DNA of 32,871 nt, taken from assembly GCA_033557685.1 (NCBI GenBank), contig JAWQRN010000254.1, positions 1-32,871 on the forward strand. The letters run 5' to 3'. Shown here piece by piece: positions 12,001 to 24,000 of this stretch. A program made the translations under genes and the position numbers. The stretch comes from Sperchopsis tessellata. Taxonomy: Eukaryota > Arthropoda > Insecta > Coleoptera > Hydrophilidae. Every line of letters begins with the position of its first letter. Position 1 is the stretch's first letter. Under the pieces are notes generated by a model. The model made no database searches. It saw nothing but the letters and a program-made list of their open reading frames with translations, and had not been told where the DNA came from.

Positions 12001-15000
12001 GAGGTAAGAAATGGTAAGTCAACAGTTCAAGTATTACTTGAATTTGGCCAAAATATTAGACCTACAATAGTTAGACTAAGTACATCAGCAAGTAAAGTAT
12101 TTACTGATGTAAGATACGATAATAAAATGGCATTTCATGCACAAGCATGACAAGAAAAGATGTCAAAGTGGTACTTGCAAATTCAAACCACTAACTTATG
12201 GTGTAAAATGTAATCTAACATTATGTCAAAACTGTTTTGTAATTTACCATAAAAAATAAATGTATTTCTATTATATTTAAATAAATATTTTAATCAGCAT
12301 TCTTTGTTTTTAATATAAATGTATACAGGTTATTTTGTACCAAGCACCAGTGTCCTATTTATAGGACAGGTCAAAACTCAAAAATGTAAGTAGATAAAAA
12401 AAAAAAATTGTAAGTATTTTCTTGCTCAGGTTTATATTACTGAAACATGACATATTTTTAGGAGATGCCACAAAATCTGTTTTCCTGCATTTAAGTGCCA
12501 ATAACTTCAATACGGCTAATCAAACATAAAAATTGCAAAAGATATTTTTTAAGAATTTTTAACTAAAATTTCAAACAGACTTCACAAGTGCAAAAAACAA
12601 TTGGTGTATGTCTTTACTACAAAAAAGTTTAGCCCCTTTACCAACACACATGCCTCTGATATTTTTATCAAGAGATGTAGACTTTACAAGTCAACTAATT
12701 CACCAAATCTCTTAAAAGATCAAGAGAGTTCTCTGACATATTCACAAAAAACCGTTTTTATAAGCTACCTCTAAAAAACAAATATTTTGAAAACAAAAAT
12801 GTACTGGTACAATAAATTTCACTAAGGAATTAAGAGAGACCAAACATTTTAGAAACACCTGGTATATGTGTAACTTTATGTACCTCTTCTTTTAGTGAAT
12901 AAAATATGATTTTTCTTCTCCGAGAAGTTCATTCATCAGAAAGGGCTTCAGCATAATAGATCACTTGCAAGCGATTAAAACATTAATCGAAGAATACAAC
13001 CAATCTTTGCATTTGTGCTTCACCGATTTTGAACTATGGGCTGTTCTGAGAGGTTTATAAAATGCAAGAGTTGATTCACCTTACATCGAGTTAGTGAGAA
13101 ATATTTACGCCAACTCCACTATATAAGTGAAAATATTGTTCACAATGGCCCTGGAGAACATCTTTAAAAATGTTGAATGGCACCAAAAAGGAGTTAATGT
13201 TGATGGCAAGTTTTTGATTTGCCGACGATATAGTGCTCATTAGAGAACGAATTAAAGGAGATGAATCAACTAAATGAGTCATCAAAACAGACAGGTCCCA
13301 ATTTAAATTTAGAAAAGACACACATACTCTCAAAATGCAACAACTTTAGAATAGGGGAAATAACTATCGACAAAACAGAAGACTACATTTATCTGGGACA
13401 CCAAATAAGACTTAGAAAATTAAACCAGACAGAGGAGACACCAAAAAGAATACAGCAAAGCTGGGAAACTTTCGGAAAACTAGGTTATATTTTTAAGAAC
13501 AATACAGTACCAATCTGCCTGAAGAGAAAAGTGTAAAACTCCTGTATATTACCAGTTTCAACATATGGCAAGGAAACCGCTACACCAACGAAGAAAAGCT
13601 CTGAAAAATTAAGTCACTCAAAGGTCGATGGAAAGAAGAATGCTGGTTATAAGCCTCAGAGACAAAATTAGAAATAAGAAAATCAGAGAAAAAAACAGTA
13701 ATAACTGATGTCAACGAACATATCGATAAGCTTAAAAGGAGTTGGGCTGGTCACCTAAGTAGAAAAAACAATGTTGAATGGACTACCAGAATACTACAGT
13801 GGCGGCCAAGAACAACAAAAAGAAATGCAGGTTGACCACAGAAAAGATGGGTAGACGATATCAAAGAAAAAGCAGGGACCAACTGGCAGCAGAAAACCAA
13901 AGATAGAGAATTTTGGAGGAGGCTAGGGGAGGCCTATGTTCAGCAATGGACAAATGAAGGCAGAAAAAGAAAAAGAAAAAAGAAGACATAGAACAATATT
14001 CACCTTTCTTGAGCTTTTAAATTGGTACATATATACATTATAATGAATATTATATAATTCATTTTTAATTTGTTCTTTTTTTTTAGTAGATTGTAATTTA
14101 AATTTGGTATGTAAAAATAAATTAAGTTTATATTTCAGTTATACATGGTTTGTATATACTGTATAGAAAACCTTGCCACTGCTATTTACCAAGGAATGTT
14201 CAACCTTAATGAAATTGATAAAATACAATAAAATGTTGTAGACCTATATGGAGGGCATTAAACGATCTAATCTATGTAATTTAAATGAGTATAGTTTGTA
14301 AACAGAAGTCTAACTAGAGGAAATTTTAAAATAAACTATTAATATTAATAAGATGATAGTTCTACAGCTGAGATATTCAACAATTTATTGACCTTAGATA
14401 TCAAAAGAAAACAATGCACTCATAGCTATTCAAATCATGATTCAACTCATGGTAGGTGGTCAGTTGTTGCAATATTTTATAGTTTTACTTCCTAATTTGA
14501 TAAAGTTGTGCAAAAAGGATATCATCAGTACATTTGCAGATAAATTATCATGTGAATTAAAAATTCATTTTCATGTGAATGTAACTTTTGTTACATCATC
14601 AAGTTAAATTTTGTGATTACAAAATAATATCTCAGGTGGACAAAATTCTAATATTAGGAGTCCAAAATATAAATTTATATGTTGTAATTACTGATGTAAC
14701 ATGGCTGTGAATTAATTGTTTCTAATGTCCATAGTTTACACATTGAAGGGTGCGTTACATTATTTATCAAAATATTGGAAATACTGAAATGTGTTATTAT
14801 AATATAACTATAAAACTATAACTACATGTTCTTGATAATCCCTATCAGGTTGGCCACTACTAGCAATAAGAGTTCTCCATTCAACACTATTCTTGCAAAC
14901 TCCTTTTCTTCTACAGTAGGTTCTCACTTTAGATTTTAATCTGTCCCAAGAACCCGATCCTATTGTGAAATTATCGAAATGTAAACCCAATGATACACTG

Positions 15001-18000
15001 ATTTTGCGTAATTCATTCCAAAACATAATGTTGGGTGAGTCGAAAATATATGCCCATAACTAATACATATTAACATGTAATTTTCATAATAAAACAACTT
15101 ACATTTTTATAGAATTTAAAACAGTGTTAAGAGTCGGATGTTTCCGGTTGTTGTCTCTTCTACTGAAAACAATGCCCAAAGTTTTATGTTTTGGACATTT
15201 TCTTTGTTGTTTAAGTAAGTTACCACATTATCTTCAAAATTGAAAATCATCAATTCAGTCAATTCTAGGTGTATTCATATTGTTCCCTTCACAATTTCCC
15301 ATGCAGAGAACATGGTTCTAATTTCTTGAGATGCTACAAAATTATAATCTTCCTCCGAATTCTTCTCATTGTTTTCGAATTCCTAAAGCTCTTTACTGTC
15401 AACTCCACAACTTCCAGGCTTAATGACTCTCTGAGAGTGACAATTTCTTGCTCTAGTATACGCATGATGCATTAAGACACTCATGAATATTTATATCTCC
15501 TTGTTAAAGGATTTCCTCAAGGTGATGGCTCTGTCTCCTGAAGCTGCTTCAAAGCATTTAAAAAACATCTTCTTCGAGTAGATTTTTTTGAAACAGGCAA
15601 TAAATGGAGAGGTGTTGGGTAGAAGAAGTTTGACCTTCACAAAATGAAATTGCTCTTCCAGCGATGTTGCAAGTTCGGGTTCATGACTGAGTGCATTGTC
15701 CAACAGTAGAAGTGTTTAGAAGAAGTTTGTTGTTTCTAGACAGGTCTTAACTGAAGGACAAAACACTTGAATGACCCATTCAATGAATAGGCTTTGTGTT
15801 ATCCAGGTCTTCATATTACTTTCCAAAAAACGCCCAACCTACTTTTTATAACATTTTTCTGTTTAAAAACTCGTGGATTTTTGGAGTGATATTTCACAAC
15901 CACGTAAATTAAAAGATGAATAAAGACTAAAATCAATTGCAATGGCACCTGTGTAAAAGATAAACATGCCGCAATTGTTTGTTTATATATTTTACGTCGG
16001 CCTATTTCCACATCTAGGCCAATTACGACGTGTTTGGTTTATGGTACAAGTTATTCATCACTTGTTCCACCCGCAAATTATTTGTATTGTGCAACGAATT
16101 CTATTTTAACATTTAGGGCATATCATAAAGTGAACTGATCATATAGTGGAACCATCGTATTAAAATGATCTACTGTACATGTACCTTGTCATATATGCCT
16201 TTCTGTTACGCTATCCCTCACAGCACATCCATTCCACACCCATGAATTTCAAAATATATCAATCCGTCTCTGTTGCGCACATTTCTAATTTTATTCCTTT
16301 ATTGTAATACCATCATACATAAGTATACTTGTACACTATATACAAGTACACTTGTATGGTATGTGCACCTGTATGGTACGTGCACCTGTATTATATTTCC
16401 TGAAGTATCCAGTCATTGGCTGACATGAATTTTGTATGCCTTTTTTTGTAAGAACTTGCCTAAACAGGAAATATTTTTACTTACATTAAAGCATTGTGTG
16501 ATGAGAATTTTAGACTCTGGTTAAGACTTTGCCACATAGGACCATTTATATTATTAGACGAAATGAATAACAGATATTAAAAATTAAATTTTTTTAAGAT
16601 AGCAGATTTCTCCATCAAAAGTTACTGAGGAAGTGTATTACTTAAAATACATTTTTGGTAGTCCTTTAATAAAATATATATGAAATTTGCTTATGGTTCA
16701 CCTGCACAGAAATATCAATAAAATAAAAATAACTAATCATTTTTTACCACAATTTTTAATAGCAAAATATTACTTAAGAAACAAAACTTACATAACATTG
16801 CAAATGTTTGTAAAGGTACATGACAAAGTAATCAAAATGATGTAAATAGTAGATAACTTATTGACTTGGGTTTTACAAATCTCGACAAGATAAACAATTA
16901 TGTCATCCAAGAGTATATAGTCGTAATTGAAAAAAGCATTTTGTTTGTAAGATTCTTAAATGTTATTAGGAGAAGAATTATTGCCAATGGCTTCTTCAAA
17001 TGTTGAAAGTTTATATTTAAAGGATTTTTCAAAATGTATAATAAACTTAAATAGGCTTAAGAAAATCCTCTTCCTACAGATAATATGAAAGCAAGTTTTC
17101 TTAATTAATATTTGGCATGGAACTTTATGTAAAAAGATATTGACCATAATTTGACTGGAAAGAATAATTTTCAATTTTTGTATAATATTTGGAGGAGTTT
17201 TTGAAAAACATACCTAGCATTATTATTACTATAAGATTACGAGACTTGACACGTTTGGACTTTTTAATAAACTGGAAATCATTGTTTTCCCTTAAATGAA
17301 AAAACTAACTTTTGGATACTGCAATCTCACTTATTACACATCAACTACACACTTGGCTAAATATTCACCAATTTACTTCACGGTATCCTTTTACTCACAA
17401 TTTTGTATTTCTAAAAGTTTTAGTTACAATAGTAATTTTTTATTATTCTAAAAATGACATATTTATGAGCAAAAAGGAAGAAGTTTAAGGTTTCCGCAAT
17501 GGTTTTCAAGGGGTTCCTAAGCTTTAGTTACCCCAGTTTGCAGATCTGGAAGAATGAAACTGCAATGGTATATTTCGGGTGTGTATAACATGGCAGGTGC
17601 AAGAACTCTGTAAAATATTATTGGACAAGCAACTCAAATTAATGTCTACAATAATAAATGAATTAATTATCTTAGCAATCAGAAATATTTATTCTATATT
17701 TTTTACACTTTATTGCTCCAAAATATCTTATTTCTTCCTATATTTTTACTGGAAAGTTTCTTGCGCCTGTTGATAAAATGTCGCTTAAGTTTTGCTGGTG
17801 GACCTGAAATATTTACTAATTTGTTCTACATGTTATACACACCTGAAATATACCATTGGAGTTTCATCCTTCCAGATCTATAGACTGGTAAATTTTAATT
17901 AGCTATATTTTGGAGCAATAAAGTGTAAAAAACTGGTTAAACGTAACTGATTGCCAAGAAAATGAATTCATATATTACTGTACTTATTAATTTGACTCGC

Positions 18001-21000
18001 TTATCCTTTCTTTTTTTTTAGAGTGCTTAGAAGAAATTTATAAGATTCTAAAACCGAATAGCATCATCGGGAGATGAATCTTTGATATGTTTAACGACAC
18101 CAAAAACAATATTACAGAAAAACTAAAAATTTCTCTACACAAGAAAAACATCCTCATTTGCCTATTTAGTAGATATACTTCAGCATTAAAATAACAAAAC
18201 TTCATGTGGAACAATCGTTAATCATCTGGAAATTTAGAAATGTCTCTTCTAGTTGTCCATGCCAAATATGAATTAACCCTTCCCCTTACTTCAGAACACT
18301 TGATGTATTTAGAGAATAATACTATAACAGCTCCATTCTTGGAAGTGCCATGTATCGCAGGTCAATACAATGAAGGAAGAAGAGCTAACATATATAACAG
18401 GACTTAATCTTAAAATCTAATGAATTGTGTACACTGGATTTCATTTGGCTAAGTTGCAAAATTCCAGTTTTCATCAACATAACCGTCAAAAATGGTGTGC
18501 TCTAACTGCAATAATAAAGAAGGACATCTGTTCGTTGGGAACTATGTGTTTGATTTTCAATCTTAAAATCCCATGTAAATTTTATAATTAAAAACACACA
18601 AGTTTATGTTTCAAGTATAAATTAATATTTTAATTTATAATACATGACACTAACATTTATTATGTAGCAATAAAAATGTATAAAAGTTTAATTTTTTTTA
18701 TAACCTATTATTGAATTTTAAGCAATTTCTATCACAACTGCTTTAAATGTACAGGAGTTCTCCTTGGATAATAAGTCAGTATTGAGATTCTTCAAACAAA
18801 AAGGTTAGGAAACACTGGCATAAATTTTAAGTTTATTTTACAGGACTATTTTTATTTGGCATGTACGCCTAATGTTATGAGAACTATGATAAAAAATAGT
18901 GAATGTAGTCACAGTTCAGGATCTATCATAGAAACAAAGAATCAACAATAAATGTTGCTTCAAACTTGGAAAAAGTCAAAAGAAAAGCATGAAAAGGTTT
19001 TGAATCAATTGATGGCAAGGATAGATCTGAAGAAATAAGCTGATTCGCATACCTCATTTGGTTCAGGACAAGAAACTTTAATTGAACATTTGAATATGAA
19101 GGGAGTGAGTGTGAAATCACGTTAATGCAACTTGGTACACTTCGCTTCTTATCTGAGTTTTTGTCAGATAAAAAAAGTTCTGTATTCGCAACCACCAGCC
19201 ATGAAGGAAAACCAATTTGACTCATTAAAAGAACTTGAAGCAGCCACGACAACATAATTAAAGCACACACATATTTGTATTTAATTATTTTTTTAATTTG
19301 GTCATTCACCGTATTAATTGAGCATACATCATGCGTATATTACATTTAAATAGAATTTACTATTATTATTGACTACAATAGTTATTTTTGCAGTAATCCA
19401 CAATATTTCCACTACAGACAATACGCAAGTTAGTATCTGTACTGCAAATAATTTAAATAAATGCATAACAAGTAAAAGCTAAAATGCAAACAAATTACAC
19501 AGAAATAACTTCTATTGATGAAAAAAGATCACATATCACCTTAATGACTTTCAAATATAGGTCTGGTATTTCAAAATTGCAAGTATTATCAGTTTTGCAT
19601 CGCCAGCACTTTTTAGTAGAAGCTGATAAGAAAAATTATACAAATTGTAATAGTTCAAACGCTCGCTAGAAATTTGTTAATCATGTCACAGTAAATTCTA
19701 GGGTGTAAATACCTGAACTGACATAGTATTTTTTTATTCACGCAACCTTAAAATTTTTTGTTAATCTCACATTTTGTAATTATCTATGCTAATGCAGGTT
19801 TTGAAGAAGTGCAACACACTACTAAAATTATTAATACCACATGCATAACTATTAACATACAATTTTAAGCAGTTTTGAATATTTAATTTTGAATAATTTG
19901 AAAATAAAGTTTTGAATATTGAATTTAAGCTACCCAAAATTTAAGAAGTATACCCTTTAAAAAAATAAGGAAAAAGCTTTATATAAATATTTGTCCAATA
20001 AATTTTTGTCTTTTTTTTCAAATAATGAACTTACTACCAATAATGCTAGTGAAAATAATAGATCATTTCAAGAAAGTGTTTGCAAACTAAGAATCCTCTT
20101 TTCCGTTTATCCCTCTTTATGTTCCATGTCTCCATTCCTTGCGCATGTCCCCGTTTTTATCTTGTGTTGTCTTCTTATTATCTATCACTGATATTTTTAG
20201 TTTTTTTGCTTTTTCCTGTTTTCTATAGCCCTTTCTTCCGTAAGAATGCTTCTAATTTCTCTTTATATTTCCCTTTCTGTTGTAGACATGTCGTTATCTA
20301 TATAGACTTTCAGCTTTCATTATTTCTTCCATTTTTCCTATATATCGATTTCCGCCAACACAATTTCTGTTTTATCTCCATAGTTTCTAGCTCTTTAGTG
20401 ATAAATTTCTCAAGTGCTTCCTTCACGTTCTCGTTTTCCATTTTTAGGCGTTTTACTATTATTTTGTTCCTCTCTTTTCTTTCTCTTCCTTTTGAATTCT
20501 ATTCTCTAGTTTTTAAAATCTCTCTTGCATTTGGGATTTCTCCTGTTCCCACTTTTCTTTTACGCATTTCCCTTCTTACTTCTTTTATTTCCTCTTTTAA
20601 TTCTATGGTGTTCTTCATTTCTTTCAATTTATAACACAAATTATTTAAATTAGCCACCCCACTAGACAGAAATGGTGCAACTTTTATTCTTTTATACAGT
20701 AGTGAAAATTTAACCATTTAATATATGCATCTGGAAATTTTTTCACAACATAATTGGTCGATTGGATGCAAATGTAAACAAGTAATTAAATGTTGAAAAT
20801 TGGAAATATTTTATCTCCCTGGCTCATATATTGCGGACTACGTAATTAACAGAGTTGTATCTGCCATTATATTAATTGCAGATTTTCAAACCGTGGGCGA
20901 TTGATCCATACGTACGTATCGCGGAATACCACCTCTTCATCAGTGAAACTGCAACCCGTGTTTTTTGAAACAGTGTACTGTGCATTCTACTCCTCGCTCT

Positions 21001-24000
21001 TTTGATCTTAGATTCTGCGGTAGGCAGTTAGCGAGAGTTATTAAATATTTGTGTATTAATAACAAAGTTGCAATTGGCAAATCTAAGATCAAAAGAGCAA
21101 GGAGTAGAATGGATGGTACACTGTTTCAAAGAATGTAGGTTGCAGATTCACTGATGAAGCGGTGGTATTCAGTGAAACGTACGTATGGATCAATCGCCCG
21201 CGGTTTTAAATGACTTTTACAGTGCATTCTGGTATTAATATAATGACAGATACAACTCTTTTAATTACGTAGTCCGCAATATATGTGCCAGGGAAATAAA
21301 TTATTTCCAATTTTCAACATTTAATTTAGCGGCTACGGAAAAATACACATGTAAACAAGGAATGTTTCCCACACAAACCAAAATAAATATAGGTTTTTTG
21401 TTCGATACATTTAAGTTTTTAAGTTCAGCTGTGGTTTGAAGTCCAGCTGAAAACTGTTCGTTGACTTGCAAATGCTAAAACTAGACAATAACCTTTATGG
21501 TCCTTCGTGGATGTAAATTTGTTAATTTTTATAAATTTTATAAATATTTGTGTTGTTAAATGAAAAATAGAAACTGACTTTATTTATGCACAAGACAAAT
21601 TTGTACATGAATATGGTCCTTTTTTTTAATTTTAGATCTATTCATTCACTGCTATTACAAGATATAAAAGTCAATACCAACTATTAAAAATGATTAACAT
21701 TTTGAATAGAATAAGAATAATAAATATTGTGCTATTAAAAAATATCATAAAATGACAATTCTCTATAATGAACTTCAGTAAAAGGTTATTTTGTAACAGA
21801 AATATCCAACCTTTTTTTTATACAAACTTTTGTCAAATTTTATTGCATTTACCTCGAGGGAAACCGTCTCGTAGCTCAGTGGCTAAGTACTAGGCTACTA
21901 AGCGTGGGGTCTCGGATTCGAGTCACAAAGGCAGTCGGCTTTTTGTGATTAGGAAAAAGTCTTTGAAGTTCTCGTCTTCCGGGAGGGACGTAAAACTGTG
22001 GGTCCCATGTATTGTAGGTAAAATGAAAACAACGTGCACGTAAAAGAACCCAATTCCAGTTGGAACAGTGGATGCGACAAAATTCCCTGGTGAGGGAGTC
22101 TAATCCTGGCATCGGTGATAGGCCGACGTTAAATAAAACAATAAAAAAAAATACCTCGAGGGAAATCGATATGATCTGCTCGTTACAAACATACTGTATA
22201 TCTTCGAAGCTATAGTTTTGCAGAACAACCAGATCTTTTCTTTGATAATCATAAAAATATAATACCACAAACAGGACAAATCTACCAACGATGACACCAC
22301 AGTTTAGTTGCATACAAAGAATTATGTCATAGTATTGTGTAAGTATGAGGAAATTTAAAATTGAGGTGAGAAAAAAAAAGAGTACCACTTGTTGGAGAAA
22401 TTCTTCATGGACAACGTTAATGTATATTTGTTTTGATTTTAATGTATTTTGCAGCTGCTTTTGTTAGTTTTTTCTTTTATTCATATTCATTACATTACTG
22501 GCGGTGGAGGCCCTTGTACAGAACCTATGCATATCATATTAGTTGTTGCACAAAATATAATTCACTGACCCATACTCTGGGGAGCAATATGAGAATTAAA
22601 AGAGACGAAGACGTCTTTAGTATGAATGTTGTTTCCAGGTAGAAACCGTGTAGAGTCTTTAGTGTCTAATTAAATAAACTTTGCATTTGATAAGACTCAT
22701 TTTTATGTACATCTATCCACTTTTCAAATATAAAATTGAAGTATTTTTAAAGAAAAAAAGTTGTAGGATATTGGGCTTATATAATTTCAAGATAATATAA
22801 ACTAATCAGAAGGATGAAATTTATTTCTGAATTACATAATTAATTACCGAAAAGACCCAAAAATATATTATTATGTAATTTCTTTATTACAGAAACAGCC
22901 ATGAATGAAAATTTACCATAATGAAGTCAAATAAAATAGAAACAATTTGACTTTTTTGTATCATATTCAAAAAAGTTCATTAAAAAAACAGCAAAGTTGT
23001 GCTATTTTAATTTTTTTGGTTAATGGTTTTACAGGAATTACAATTTACTAAAAATTTAAATAAAATTATAATGGCAAAAAAATGTAATACATTTAAAATT
23101 GTCCACACTGAGTCATTGTAAAGCAAAATAAGTTTTAAATCTCTAAGTAATATTTATATATATGTTCCAAACGCGTTAAAATCAGTTTTAAATTTCTTCA
23201 AATATTTTAAGAATACTTAAATGAAATGGTATTTTTAGATGGGTAATTGCAGTACAGTGCCCCATTTTCGATGATATTAAATGGTAAACTCCGTTAATAA
23301 TAGAGTTAGAAGAAAACTAACTACTGCTTTGTGATCCAATTTTTTGAGAAAATTAATATGATCGAAATAAAAATTAAATATCTGTTACCATTTCTGAGCT
23401 ACAGGGAAATTGAAAAATTTGACTGGTAAGTTAGTTATTTTTATAGATATTCAAAAATGATTTAAACATTCTCATTGTCACGTTTTAAGTGGTGTAGTCA
23501 AAAATAAAGTTTACAAAATTATTTAAGTATAACACAAAATCATATTTTATTTTTAATTTAACTTTTTCTTATATTAATTAAGTATCATTTGTTATATTTA
23601 TTGTTTTAATTGTCTTTAATATCATTAGAATGATATTGTAGGGCTTCTAGTTTATGGGATCACCAATTATAAAATGGTTTGCAATCAATTATGTTTGCGT
23701 TTACATATTATTGACAATGTATCTTAAGTATAGGAATATCAATATCAATAGTAAAATATCTGTGAATAGTTACGGTTATAAAATTCAATTAGCTAATATA
23801 AGCTTGTCATAATTTTGTAAAGTAAGTATTTTAGGATATTTTTTTATTCTTTGGTATACGGGTTCTTGCCAATATTTTAGTGAAACATAACAAATAAAAA
23901 ACGCCAAACAACATTAAAAATTTCAACTATGTGTATATATATTCATTTATATATTGTAAGATTTGGTTTCAATATAAACTGCAATTTAAAAGAAAGAAGA

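Larger units (their letters stand above)
10451..12368 (+). mobile_element. piggyBac-type DNA transposon relic with terminal inverted repeats
   Basis: The left end (10451-10479) and the reverse complement of the right end (12340-12368) match at 24 of 29 positions, starting TGTCCTATAAAT and sharing CACTGGT. Between them lies a decayed piggyBac transposase in the plus direction. At 1.9 kb it is shorter than the usual roughly 2.4 kb, suggesting internal deletions. A TTAA target duplication, normal for the superfamily, is not visible at either end. Another copy of the end motif lies inverted and outside the element at 10183-10194. Confidence 0.75.

Noticed and set aside
13091..13333. 80-codon minus-strand ORF
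   Set aside because: Antisense shadow of the LINE reverse transcriptase relic at 12915-13990.
18926..19309. 127-codon minus-strand ORF as a gene
   Set aside because: No recognised domain, no clear splice partners, and intronic position; kept only as an unassigned frame in the gap description.
20080..20634. 184-codon plus-strand ORF as a membrane protein
   Set aside because: Composition is driven by a T/C-rich tract (F, S, L, I codons); it has no motif and lies deep in the BTAF1 intron.
21865..21935. A functional tRNA gene
   Set aside because: A and B boxes are present, but the sequence continues into a SINE body with an A-rich tail and is bracketed by a 14-nt target duplication, so it is the SINE head. 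A normal acceptor stem could not be drawn.
21876..22388. 170-codon minus-strand ORF
   Set aside because: Its C-terminal half is simply the reverse strand of the SINE; the rest is hydrophobic low-complexity sequence.
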